Made by a program: the position numbers and the translations under genes. The notes beneath the pieces were generated by a model. That model saw only the letters and a list, made by a program, of their open reading frames with translations. It had not been told where the DNA came from and made no database searches. A stretch of 64,000 bases of DNA, taken from Roseihalotalea indica. GTDB lineage: Bacteria; Bacteroidota; Bacteroidia; Cytophagales; Cyclobacteriaceae. The stretch lies in NCBI RefSeq assembly GCF_022458895.1, contig NZ_JAINFL010000006.1, forward strand, positions 487,105-551,104, in the 5' to 3' direction. Of this stretch, positions 18,779 through 27,010 are shown piece after piece. Within the stretch, counting starts at the first letter, position 1. Each line of letters starts with the position of its first letter.

Positions 18779-18845
18779 TAATAAAAATAGCGGGAATCAA
18801 CATAGACCACAGTGAGAGGTGCCTAATGAGCGTGGATATGATGAT
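18779..18845 (-). promoter_or_regulatory. Candidate attenuator hairpin of the his operon
   Basis: On the minus-strand RNA, AUCAUCAUAUCCAC (18845-18832, His codons 10-11 through 13 of the leader) can pair with GUGGUCUAUGUUGAU (18810-18796). This gives three 4-bp blocks, 12 pairs in all, with one 1x1 mismatch and one 1x2 internal loop; the loop is 21 bases and contains the leader stop. A U-rich stretch (GCUAUUUUUAUUA) starts about 5 bases beyond. A ribosome stalled on His codons would cover the 5' arm and prevent the hairpin. The gap before the U-run is longer than in classical terminators, so block of translation is an alternative. Confidence 0.6.
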
Positions 18846-18870
18846 GGCGATGAAGTGAAAAGAAATTCAT
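18823..18870 (-). CDS. hisL: Histidine leader peptide (15 residues)
   Basis: A complete short frame, too small for normal gene calling, encoding MNFFSLHRHHHIHAH. Six of 15 residues are histidine, five of them within the last seven. It lies 54 bases before hisG, on the same strand, and starts four bases after a good Bacteroidetes -7 box. This is the hallmark of ribosome-mediated attenuation: uncharged His-tRNA would stall the ribosome on the CAT/CAC run. The composition, position and promoter together make chance unlikely. The peptide itself is probably only a sensor and has no function after synthesis. Confidence 0.82.
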   Translation of the reverse strand: MNFFSLHRHHHIHAH

Positions 18871-18874
18871 GCTG

Positions 18875-18905
18875 CAAATATAGGCGAGGATGTGATAAGT
18901 TAAAA
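18875..18905 (-). promoter_or_regulatory. Promoter of the his operon
   Basis: TATATTTG (18882-18875 on the minus strand) matches the TAnnTTTG -7 box. TTTT lies 19 bases upstream (18905-18902) at the -33 position where TTTG is expected. The leader ATG is four bases beyond the -7 box, so the transcript is probably leaderless. Confidence 0.65.
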
Positions 18906-18989
18906 TGTTTCACCACTAATTCGGGTGACGGGTTTGCGACAACTTATCCTATTTTTTGTAATTTTCATGCTCATGAATGATCCCGCACA

Positions 18990-20282
18990 ATGAAATATTT
19001 ACCGATAGATTCCGCTCTCTTTATTGAAAACCGCCAGCGACTGACCCGATTACTGAAGCCCAACTCTCTGGTTATACTAAACAGTAATGATATCATGCCA
19101 ACTAATGCGGATGGTACTATGCGGTTTGTCCAGAATAGTGATTTATTTTACCTCACTGGCATCGATCAGGAAGAATCCATTCTACTATTGTTTCCTGATT
19201 TTCCCGATGAAAATTTTCGGGAAATACTTCTCCTTCGGGAGACCAACGAAGAAATTGCTATTTGGGAAGGCCATAAATACACGAAAGAAGAAGCTACGCA
19301 AACCTCAGGTATAGAAAAGGTAGTATGGTTATCGCAGTTTGATCGAATACTGAGTCTGCTTATGAGTCAGGCTGACCACGTGTATCTAAATACAAATGAG
19401 CGTTTGCGAGGAGAGTCTATTGTGCAAACCCGCGATGCCCGTTTTATTCAGTGGTGTCAAGATCGTTATCCATTGCATCAGTACGAGCGAGTAGCTCCGT
19501 TGCTATATCACTTGCGGGCAGTTAAATCTACCCCGGAAATTGACTTACTGCAAAAGGCCTGTAACATTACCGAACAGGGGTTCCGGCGGGTGTTATCTTT
19601 TGTAGAGTCGGGCGTGATGGAATACGAGATTGAGGCAGAATACCTGCATGAATTTGTTAGAAACCGCTCGCGAGGGTTTGCGTATGAGCCGATTGTTGCT
19701 TCCGGAGCTAATGCCTGTGTACTTCACTATATTGACAACAACCAACCGTGCCAAAGTGGGGATCTCATTCTTATGGATGTAGGCGCTGAGTATGCAAACT
19801 ACAATGCTGATATGACCCGCACTATTCCTGCCAATGGCCGGTTCACCGATCGACAAAAGGCCGTGTATAATGCAGTACTTCGAGTAATGAAGGAGGCTAT
19901 TCAACTATTACAACCCGGCCAGGTTATGAGAGAGTACCATCAGGAAGTGAGCAAAATTATGGAAAGCGAACTAATCGGGTTGGGGCTGCTAAGTCGTGAA
20001 GAAGTTAGTAAGCAGGATGAGAGGCATCCGCTCTACAAGAAGTACTATATGCATGGCACATCGCACCATCTAGGGTTAGATGTACATGATGTTGGCAATG
20101 TCTACCGTACTTTTGAGCCAGGGATGGTATTTACGGTAGAGCCGGGCATCTACATCAGAGAAGAGAAGTTAGGTATTCGTTTGGAAAATAATTTTGTGAT
20201 CCAAAAAAATGGAATACTGGATCTCATGCAAAATATTCCTATTGAAATCGATGAGATTGAGACTCTGATGCATGAAAAATAG
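18990..20282 (+). CDS. pepP: Aminopeptidase P family Xaa-Pro peptidase
   Basis: Removes N-terminal residues that precede proline; cytosolic di-metal enzyme. 430 residues, with an N-terminal AMP_N domain (about 1-150) and a C-terminal pita-bread domain. Metal ligands are visible in order: LMDVGAEYANYNADMTRT (two Asp), HGTSHHLGLDVHDVG (His), FTVEPGIYI (Glu) and IRLENNF (Glu). It diverges from the his operon; the 119 bases between its ATG and the his leader hold both promoters. Its stop codon is part of the terminator stem used by the opposite RRM gene. Confidence 0.94.
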   Translation: MKYLPIDSALFIENRQRLTRLLKPNSLVILNSNDIMPTNADGTMRFVQNSDLFYLTGIDQEESILLLFPDFPDENFREILLLRETNEEIAIWEGHKYTKEEATQTSGIEKVVWLSQFDRILSLLMSQADHVYLNTNERLRGESIVQTRDARFIQWCQDRYPLHQYERVAPLLYHLRAVKSTPEIDLLQKACNITEQGFRRVLSFVESGVMEYEIEAEYLHEFVRNRSRGFAYEPIVASGANACVLHYIDNNQPCQSGDLILMDVGAEYANYNADMTRTIPANGRFTDRQKAVYNAVLRVMKEAIQLLQPGQVMREYHQEVSKIMESELIGLGLLSREEVSKQDERHPLYKKYYMHGTSHHLGLDVHDVGNVYRTFEPGMVFTVEPGIYIREEKLGIRLENNFVIQKNGILDLMQNIPIEIDEIETLMHEK

Positions 20283-20304
20283 CCAGCAGTACATTGCTGG
20301 CTAT
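20274..20304 (-). terminator. Terminator of the RRM gene
   Basis: Perfect 10-bp stem ATAGCCAGCA / TGCTGGCTAT (20279-20288, 20295-20304) with a 6-base loop. The A-run at 20275-20279 becomes the U-run on the minus-strand RNA. The stem includes the pepP stop codon. Confidence 0.85.
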
Positions 20305-20326
20305 TGCCTAATCTGATATATTTTTT

Positions 20327-20593
20327 TTAGTAGCTTCGGTTCTGCATTTGCGGACGAGGGCGCGCTTTGCTCACTTTTAAATTTCGCCCTTGTACTTCAG
20401 CACCATCCAGCTCATTGATAGCCTGGGTACCTTCCTGATCGTCAGGCATTTCTACAAAAGCAAATCCTCGAGAACGTCCGGTTTCGTGGTCTTTGATGAT
20501 TTTAGCAGAGGAGACTTCGCCATACTCCTCAAATAGAGCTTGAAGTTCGTGATCTTGAACCCGGTAGTTAAGGTTCGCAACGTAAATGTTCAT
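20327..20593 (-). CDS. Small single-RRM RNA-binding protein
   Basis: 88 residues forming one RNA recognition motif with RNP2 (IYVANL, 3-8) and RNP1 (RGFAFVEM, 42-49). The tail is short and basic (KARPRPQMQNRSY). Bacterial proteins of this type (Rbp family) are abundant cytosolic RNA binders, often cold- or stress-linked, but no specific target can be inferred. It is monocistronic, with its own terminator and a long upstream non-coding region. Confidence 0.93.
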   Translation of the reverse strand: MNIYVANLNYRVQDHELQALFEEYGEVSSAKIIKDHETGRSRGFAFVEMPDDQEGTQAINELDGAEVQGRNLKVSKARPRPQMQNRSY

Positions 20594-21017
20594 GATAGAA
20601 AAATTAATTATGAAAACTGATGAAACTATAGCGTAAGAATATCTAAAAAAAGAGGTTGCGCTACATTCTTAGAGATCGTGGACTACCATAATTTCAAAAA
20701 TCTAATGCCTCAATGTACGAATTTTTAGAATATAGGATGCAAATCGCAAGAATTTTTATTTCGAAAAAAGTTGAAATAATAGGTTTTTTTACACTAAAAC
20801 GATTCGGGTGCGTTAACGAGCTGAGTATTATAGTGCCGAAACCATTATTTTACAGGGGCGACTTTATGGAAATTTGAATCGAGCGTGCTGATTCTGCATG
20901 TACTGTTTGCTGCTGATAGTAACCCCTTGATTTGTTAAGGTGCCTAATAAATAAAAATTAGTGCAAAAAAAAGTCCGACAACTTGTCGGACTGAATCTTC
21001 TGAGCGTAAGCTAAATG
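20594..21017. other. Non-coding region between the RRM gene and the Skp-like gene
   Basis: About 420 bases. It must hold the promoter/leader of the RRM gene (minus strand) and it contains the Skp-like gene's terminator. I find no ORF, no recognisable riboswitch and no good TAnnTTTG box close to the RRM start. Confidence 0.5.
20965..20992 (-). terminator. Terminator of the Skp/OmpH-like gene
   Basis: AGTCCGAC-AACTT-GTCGGACT (20972-20992) is preceded by eight A on the plus strand, i.e. followed by U on the minus-strand RNA. Located 26 bases beyond the OmpH-like stop. Confidence 0.9.
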
Positions 21018-21641
21018 TTAATTTGCCGTAGAGTCGGCCGCATTGGTAGTGGCATTGCCATCATAAGCATCATTAAGCCCTTTGATGATCTGCGTGGTGA
21101 TATCCAGGCTGTCATCAGCATAAAGAACTCCGCTGTTTTTGGTGTAGGTAAGTACAAGCTTAAAGTCCTGGTTTTTTCCGTAGTCTTCCAGGTAATCAGA
21201 TACTTTCTCGTAAAGCTCGTTATTCACTTTGCTTTCTTCTTCCATTAATTGGTTGCTCAGGTTTTGCTGATATTGCATCAGGTTTTGCTGTTTCTTACGC
21301 AGGTCTTCTTCAACCGCTCTTGCCTGGTTCATCGTCATCGTACCGGCGTTTTCCTGAAAGTTGCTGATCTCATTCTGAAGACCTCGCGCCCGGTTTTCGT
21401 ATTCTTTCTGCAGATCCTCTGCCTTCTTTTCCAACTCACCTCGTTTGGTCTGGAAAAACTTGTAGTTAGCCAGCAGCGTGTCAGAATTTACATAAGCAAT
21501 GCGCGGAATCTTACCAGAGGCAATTACTTCTCCTGCCTCATTGGTTGAAACAGCGGCATCACCCTGGCTGAAATGCAGAACGTACAAATAAATGACCGCG
21601 ATAAGTAATACAACATTTAAAATAATAGATAAAGCTTTCAC
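21018..21641 (-). CDS. OmpH/Skp family periplasmic chaperone
   Basis: 207 residues. A membrane/signal segment (about 3-24) is followed by IAYVNSDTLLANYKFF, the family's entry motif, and a long charged coiled coil (about 75-150, KRGELEKKAEDLQKEYENRA onward) that forms the tentacle. Skp-like proteins hold unfolded outer-membrane proteins in the periplasm. The start is GTG at 21641; a stop lies four codons upstream and no ATG gives the signal segment. An acidic/alanine-rich tail follows the core. A TATCTTTG -7 box sits about 40 bases upstream. Confidence 0.88.
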   Translation of the reverse strand: MKALSIILNVVLLIAVIYLYVLHFSQGDAAVSTNEAGEVIASGKIPRIAYVNSDTLLANYKFFQTKRGELEKKAEDLQKEYENRARGLQNEISNFQENAGTMTMNQARAVEEDLRKKQQNLMQYQQNLSNQLMEEESKVNNELYEKVSDYLEDYGKNQDFKLVLTYTKNSGVLYADDSLDITTQIIKGLNDAYDGNATTNAADSTAN

Positions 21642-21681
21642 AGTAGTGTCTTAATGTTTAATGGGATAATGAACAAAAGCG

Positions 21682-21689
21682 CAAAGATA
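21682..21689 (-). promoter_or_regulatory. -7 box of the Skp-like gene
   Basis: TATCTTTG on the minus strand, matching TAnnTTTG, about 40 bases before the GTG start. The -33 element is not clear. Confidence 0.45.
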
Positions 21690-21791
21690 ACTTTTTTTCG
21701 GGATAAGCTAAGTCTCAATCGGTTTCTTTACCCATCAATTAGTTGAGTAACCCTTCTGAGTTTCTCGATTTCTAATATAGCCTTATTCGGG

Positions 21792-23042
21792 TTAAACCGG
21801 CTTTGATTCTGGCATGGCCTGAGATGCTTTATTTTTAATTTCCTCTGCGGTTTGTTTAGCGGTTTTTTCTTTAAAAAACAGGGTGAATAAGATTAGCACT
21901 ACCACGGCGAGTATAGCGGGTACCACCCATATCTTATCCCAAAGATAAGTGGATTGATCGGTGGTATAATTTTCAACCACAACTCCGGAAAGCCAGCTTC
22001 CAATGAACATGCCTACTCCGTAAGTAGCAAACGTAATCAGACCCTGAGCTGCATTCTTGATGTTCTCAGGAGCTCGCTCATCTACATAAATTTGTCCGGT
22101 AACGAAGAAAAAATCATAGCAAATTCCGTGGAGAATGATGCCTCCGTACAGCATCCAGACCAAATCAGTAGGAGTGCCATACATGAATAACAGATAACGA
22201 ATACTCCAGGCGGCCATACCGATCATCAGCATCTTTTTGTAACCCAACCGTTTGAAGAAGAATGGCATGAGAAGCAGAAAAAGAATTTCCGAGCCTTGTC
22301 CCATCGTCATTTTCTCAGCGGCAAAGGGTAGTCCGATATCATTGAGGTATAGGTTGGCAAAGCTATAGTAAAAAGAAAGGGGAATGCATATGAGAAGCGA
22401 AGCAATAAACAGTACCGCAAATGATCTCTCCTTCAGAAGTTTTAGTGCATCTAGACCTATTGCCTCCTGCCAGGTAGCTTTCTGCCCTTTGCTTTTGGGT
22501 GGGGTATGGGGTAGGGTAAAGCTGTACAGCCCCATGACTACCGAAGCTCCTGCGGCAATAAGTATCGGCAATGCCTGCGCTTCAATTTCAAGTCGGCTAA
22601 TGATAATGCCGATAATGATCCAGCTGATCGTGCCCAGTACTCGCACTCCCGGAAATTCTTTACCCGGATTATCCATATTCTGAAATGCCAGCGAATTGGT
22701 CAGGGCAATGGTTGGCATAAAGCATAGGGTATAAGCGATGATGATCGGGTAGAATAGGCCAAACTCGGTTGCCTGAGATAACAAATAGAGCAGAACCGCA
22801 CCAATCAGATGAAGTGTTCCCAGCACGCGCTCGGTAGGGAAGAAGCGGTCGGCAACCATGCCTACAAAAAAGGGAGAGATCATGGCCGCAATGGCAAAGG
22901 CACTGTAAGCTAAGCCAATTTGTGACCCTTCAAATTCTAAAGTTGCTCCCAGGTACGTTCCCAGAGTAACATACCAAGCCCCCCAGACTATATACTGTAG
23001 AAACATCATACCGGAGAGCTGAGCGCGAGTGCTAAAATTCAT
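21792..23042 (-). CDS. MFS nucleoside:H+ symporter-like permease (NupG/XapB family)
   Basis: 416 residues with about 12 membrane segments in two halves. The N-terminus (LSGMMFLQYIVWGAWYVTLGTYLG) and the FVGMVADRFFPTERVLGTLHLIGA loop are typical of nucleoside permeases of the NupG family as found in Bacteroidetes; DERAPENIKNAAQGLITFATYGVGMFIGSWLSG near TM10-11 is also diagnostic. It is expected to import nucleosides across the inner membrane. The upstream RND adaptor lies on the same strand, 69 bases away, and a functional link is not evident. Confidence 0.88.
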   Translation of the reverse strand: MNFSTRAQLSGMMFLQYIVWGAWYVTLGTYLGATLEFEGSQIGLAYSAFAIAAMISPFFVGMVADRFFPTERVLGTLHLIGAVLLYLLSQATEFGLFYPIIIAYTLCFMPTIALTNSLAFQNMDNPGKEFPGVRVLGTISWIIIGIIISRLEIEAQALPILIAAGASVVMGLYSFTLPHTPPKSKGQKATWQEAIGLDALKLLKERSFAVLFIASLLICIPLSFYYSFANLYLNDIGLPFAAEKMTMGQGSEILFLLLMPFFFKRLGYKKMLMIGMAAWSIRYLLFMYGTPTDLVWMLYGGIILHGICYDFFFVTGQIYVDERAPENIKNAAQGLITFATYGVGMFIGSWLSGVVVENYTTDQSTYLWDKIWVVPAILAVVVLILFTLFFKEKTAKQTAEEIKNKASQAMPESKPV

Positions 23043-23111
23043 AATAAGGCGTAAAGGTTAGGACGTGAAAAGTACAGGAAATCTATAATTATTCCAATGG
23101 GAGGATTAAAA

Positions 23112-24470
23112 TTACGGAGTGGCCTGATCTATGCCATTGCCAGGAGAATTCTTGGCTAGCTCAACTTTGCTGCTGTCTTGCAGTTGGGTAGAAATGGCAA
23201 TATAGGGGCCTGACACAATTTCATCTCCTTCATTCAGCCCTTCCAGTATTTCTATAAATTCGTAATCGCTGATGCCGGTCTTAACAATAACTTTTTCTAC
23301 CCGTTCTTCCCCCGATTTGCGGAAGACTACCTCATCCATATCCTCTTGCGACGCAAATGCGCTTTCAGAGGCTTGATCCTGATTCTCAGTTTGTTTAGGG
23401 CGGGTAGTGACTGCTGAAAGAGGAACCGTTAAAACATTATCTTTCTGATTTGTCAGGATATCTACGCTGGCTGTCATGCCGGGGCGAAAGGGGAAGGGGC
23501 CTTTGGTGTCTAAAAGCTCCTGATAAGATTCATTCAGCAATCGGATTCGCACTTCAAATTCGGTCACTGCCTCATCGGTAAGTTTTTCATTAGCCGTATT
23601 GGCAATAGCGGTTACCACTCCCTTGAACTGATAATTTTCATAACTGTAAGCATCCACTTCAATCATAGCAGTATCACCCAGCGAGACCCGGATAATATCG
23701 TTTTCATTTACATCTACTCGTACCTCCATGCGGCTAAGGTCGGCAATCCGAAGCATTTCGGTACCGGCCATTTGTGAGGTGCCTACCACCCGCTCTCCCT
23801 GCTCTACATCCAGTTTAGACACAATGCCACCAACTGGAGCATAAATGCTGGTAAGTGAGAGGTTTTCTCTGGCTTCATCTACGGTAGCTTCAGCACTGCG
23901 CACCGCATAACGGGCGGCTTCTACGTTTTGTAATGCAGACTCATAACTTTGTTGAGCCACCTGATAATCACTTTGGATTTGCTCAAAGTCAGCATCAGAA
24001 ATTACCTGGTCGTCATACAGCTTTTTGTTTCGCTCATAATTAAGGCGGGCCTGCCCCAGTTGGGCCTGAGAGCTGCTGGCCTGGGCCTGGGTCTGGGCCA
24101 GATTGGCTCGTTGCTGATTTAAGTTGGCAAGTGTACGGGAAAGGGCCGATTCAAAGTTGTCGGGCCGGATACGAACCAGCAACTGATCTTGCTGTACCGA
24201 ATCTCCCTCTTCCACATTGAGTTCAATAATCTCGCCTGGTACCTCCGGAGAAATTTTCACCTCAACCTCCGGTTGCACCGCGCCCGAAGCACTTACTCGC
24301 TCAATAATGGAGTGTTGGCTTACCGTGGTAAAACGAACCGGTGTTGCATTTTCACCACCAATCCATTCCAATTGTCGGGCAATGAATATGAGTAGCAATA
24401 GTACCGCAACAATGATTGAAATAATCAGAATGGGGTTGCGCTTCTTCTTCTTCTGGGTCGCTGTAGGCAT
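23112..24470 (-). CDS. RND/MacA-type periplasmic adaptor (membrane fusion protein)
   Basis: 452 residues. One N-terminal membrane anchor (about 13-32, ILIISIIVAVLLLLIFIA), a lipoyl half-motif (GEIIELNVEEGDSVQQDQLLVRI), a long coiled-coil hairpin (about 110-200), the second lipoyl half (IYAPVGGIVSKLDVEQGERVVG), a beta barrel and the membrane-proximal domain ending in GLNEGDEIVSGPY. Such adaptors link an inner-membrane pump (MacB-like ABC or RND) to a TolC channel. No pump or channel gene is adjacent here, which is unusual; the partner must be elsewhere. Confidence 0.88.
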   Translation of the reverse strand: MPTATQKKKKRNPILIISIIVAVLLLLIFIARQLEWIGGENATPVRFTTVSQHSIIERVSASGAVQPEVEVKISPEVPGEIIELNVEEGDSVQQDQLLVRIRPDNFESALSRTLANLNQQRANLAQTQAQASSSQAQLGQARLNYERNKKLYDDQVISDADFEQIQSDYQVAQQSYESALQNVEAARYAVRSAEATVDEARENLSLTSIYAPVGGIVSKLDVEQGERVVGTSQMAGTEMLRIADLSRMEVRVDVNENDIIRVSLGDTAMIEVDAYSYENYQFKGVVTAIANTANEKLTDEAVTEFEVRIRLLNESYQELLDTKGPFPFRPGMTASVDILTNQKDNVLTVPLSAVTTRPKQTENQDQASESAFASQEDMDEVVFRKSGEERVEKVIVKTGISDYEFIEILEGLNEGDEIVSGPYIAISTQLQDSSKVELAKNSPGNGIDQATP

Positions 24471-24561
24471 TATTCAGCAAATTTTGAGGGCAATAGTAGT
24501 GCTTAATTGGAGTTTCTACACTCCAAATGTATATTCGTTGCGGTTAATATCGTAAATATTT

Positions 24562-25263
24562 ATGCAAAAAAGGATTGTTGTTTTGACGGGAGCCGGAATT
24601 AGTGCAGAAAGTGGCATCCCTACCTTTCGTGATGCCAATGGTTTATGGGAGGGACACGATGTGATGGAAGTAGCCTCGCCGGAAGGCTGGAAGAAGAACC
24701 CGGAACTTGTCCTCGATTTTTATAACCAGCGGCGAAGGGCAGCTTTACAGGTAGAGCCTAATGACGGTCATAGAGCACTGGTTGATCTTGAACAACAATA
24801 CGAAGTGGTTATCATCACCCAAAATGTAGATAACCTGCATGAGAAAGCCGGTTCTAAAAACGTAGTGCACCTGCATGGCGACCTTTTTCAGTCGCGAAGT
24901 ACGCTGGATGAAGCGTTGATTTATGATATTGATGGTTGGGAGTTAAAACTGGGCGATCTCTGTGAAAGGGGAGGACAGCTCAGACCGAACATTGTCTGGT
25001 TCGGAGAAATGGTACCCATGATGGAAGTAGCCCAGCGAGAAGCAGCTCAGGCCGATATTTTCATGGTCATTGGTACATCCCTGCAAGTGTATCCGGCAGC
25101 TGGTTTATTATATGAAGTACCTCAAGGTATTCCGGTCTTCATCATTGACCCTAATATTCCAGACTATCATCCCCAGCCAAACATTACTGCTATGGCCGAA
25201 CTGGCCTCATTGGGGGTTCCTAAACTAGTAAAACAGCTGCTCAATGCCCATCACGCTGAGTAA
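24562..25263 (+). CDS. Sirtuin NAD-dependent deacylase, zinc cysteines reduced
   Basis: Removes acyl groups from protein lysines using NAD. 233 residues, bacterial class length. The Rossmann motif GAGISAESGIPTFRD (11-25), TQNVDNLHEKAGS and the catalytic histidine in HLHGDLF are intact, as is RPNIVWFGE. The usual four zinc cysteines are not: after HGDLFQSRS the first pair is absent (STLDEA), and only one cysteine remains in the second (DLCERGGQLRP). I recall the same in other Bacteroidetes sirtuins, so it is probably a functional zinc-free variant. Divergent from the RND adaptor. Confidence 0.92.
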   Translation: MQKRIVVLTGAGISAESGIPTFRDANGLWEGHDVMEVASPEGWKKNPELVLDFYNQRRRAALQVEPNDGHRALVDLEQQYEVVIITQNVDNLHEKAGSKNVVHLHGDLFQSRSTLDEALIYDIDGWELKLGDLCERGGQLRPNIVWFGEMVPMMEVAQREAAQADIFMVIGTSLQVYPAAGLLYEVPQGIPVFIIDPNIPDYHPQPNITAMAELASLGVPKLVKQLLNAHHAE

Positions 25264-25358
25264 TTGCTAATGGCAAAATGGCTGATGGCTTAATACTTTT
25301 GTTCGTGCAGGGAAAGAGGTTTTAACATGACCAGTGGAGAACCCTGATCCATTCACCC

Positions 25359-26798
25359 TTATTCCGGATTAGAGAAGTAGCTGGCGGGGAAATCGATGAG
25401 GTAGAGCTCCTGCGTAGCACGGGTACAGGCGGTGTAAAGCCAGCGGATGGCATCGGGCGTGTTGGCGTTACGTTTGAGATACCCCTGATCAACAAATACG
25501 ATGGGCCACTGTCCACCCTGAGCTTTGTGGCAGGTGAGGGCGTAAGCAAATTTTACCTGCAAAGCATTAAGATACGGGTCTTTACGGATCGCTTTTAGTT
25601 GCTTTGATTTCTGGGGGATATGCTCGTATTGTTGAGCTACGGCATCGTAAAGGTGTTTGTTTTCATCCCGGGTCAGGGTGGGAGAACTGCTATGGAGCGT
25701 ATCGGTAAGCACCTTGCTTTCGAAAGGAGGCTCGCGAGGGTGATCGGGTAACCGAAGCTGTAAGGTGGCAAATTGAAATCCGTATTTTTCTTCTTCGTCG
25801 GTTACTTCTACTACTTCCACAAATTCCCCATTCGCCAGAAAACCCACTTTGCTAGACTTCGGTAATGCCCGGTAATTATTTCGCACCACCATGAGCAGGT
25901 CACCCGATTCAAGTTCTTTCTTCCGGTGCAAAATTTCTTCTCGAATGCGAAGGTTGTATCGGGTAGCTTCCTGGTTAGAGGCGCAAATGAGCAGCGTTTG
26001 TTTTAATCCGTATTTGAGATACGCATAACTCAACCCTTGCTTAAGTTTGGAGGATTGCATCCGAAAAATATCTGAATAAGGCTGGGTTTCCAGGTGAGTC
26101 AATGGAGTATCAGCTTTAAGGATTTTTCGGAGGGTTGTGGCGTTGTGTAAAATACCGGCGCGTTCTTTCTGCCGCACAACCTGCGTTAGTTCAAACTCTG
26201 AGACCGTGAGGCCATAGGCATGCTGGAGAATTTCGGCATTCAGGGCTACACTTAGTGCCTGACCTACGGGCGGAAGTTGCGCTTTATCACCAATGATGAT
26301 TAACTTATTATGAGGATGCTCAAACACATAATTCAATAAGTCTGAAAGCATGGTTTCCTCACCGGCATCATTCTCATGACTGATCATAGAGGCTTCATCT
26401 ACAATAAAGACAGCCTTCTTCTGATAGTTCTTCCGCAGCTTGAAAACGATGTTACCAGAATAAGGATTCTGAACCTGCTTGTAAATCTGCCGGTGAATGG
26501 TGTATGACTTCCGCTTGCTGTATTTAGCCAATACCTTGGTCGCTCTACCAGTGGGTGCCAGCAACACCGTACGGTAACCATATTTGCGAACCGTTTTAGC
26601 CAGTGCCTGAATGATGGTGGTTTTACCCGTGCCGGCATAGCCCATCATTAAAAAAGTGGAATGCGAAATGGATTCCTGTTCAATAAACTGCTGTAATTGA
26701 TGGAAAAGAACATCTTGTTCCTCCGTAGGCGGAAGCTTAAAATATTTTTTCAGCCAATGATATGCAGTAGTTTCTACTGTGGTTAATGTGGGTTCCAT
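25359..26798 (-). CDS. RecD-like superfamily 1B DNA helicase
   Basis: I place the start at the ATG at 26798 (479 residues); the frame is open nine codons further but only to a TTG. Walker A GYAGTGKTT (53-61) and Walker B FIVDEASMIS are clear. QLPPVGQ (motif III), the VVRQ motif IV, and a C-terminal UvrD_C_2-type YALTCHKAQGGQWPIVFVD (motif V) followed by WLYTACTRATQEL (motif VI) define the RecD/exonuclease V alpha-like family. It lacks the N-terminal extension of RecD2. Likely a stand-alone 5'-3' helicase in DNA repair. Its neighbour on the other strand resembles phage recombination proteins. Confidence 0.88.
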   Translation of the reverse strand: MEPTLTTVETTAYHWLKKYFKLPPTEEQDVLFHQLQQFIEQESISHSTFLMMGYAGTGKTTIIQALAKTVRKYGYRTVLLAPTGRATKVLAKYSKRKSYTIHRQIYKQVQNPYSGNIVFKLRKNYQKKAVFIVDEASMISHENDAGEETMLSDLLNYVFEHPHNKLIIIGDKAQLPPVGQALSVALNAEILQHAYGLTVSEFELTQVVRQKERAGILHNATTLRKILKADTPLTHLETQPYSDIFRMQSSKLKQGLSYAYLKYGLKQTLLICASNQEATRYNLRIREEILHRKKELESGDLLMVVRNNYRALPKSSKVGFLANGEFVEVVEVTDEEEKYGFQFATLQLRLPDHPREPPFESKVLTDTLHSSSPTLTRDENKHLYDAVAQQYEHIPQKSKQLKAIRKDPYLNALQVKFAYALTCHKAQGGQWPIVFVDQGYLKRNANTPDAIRWLYTACTRATQELYLIDFPASYFSNPE

Positions 26799-27010
26799 GC
26801 CCCGAAATACTTGAAATTCAGGCAATAATAAAAGAACCAGGCCACAATTTTGAATTGTATTCTTATTTTAAGAACTTGTATTCTTGTAATGCGTATAAGG
26901 TATTAAGGTGAATTATTGAAATTTGATTATAAAGCATTGATTTACAATAAGTTAATTTCGTTAAAATTTGTTAATAATCGCACTTTTCATAACACCCAAC
27001 CGTTTTAATC

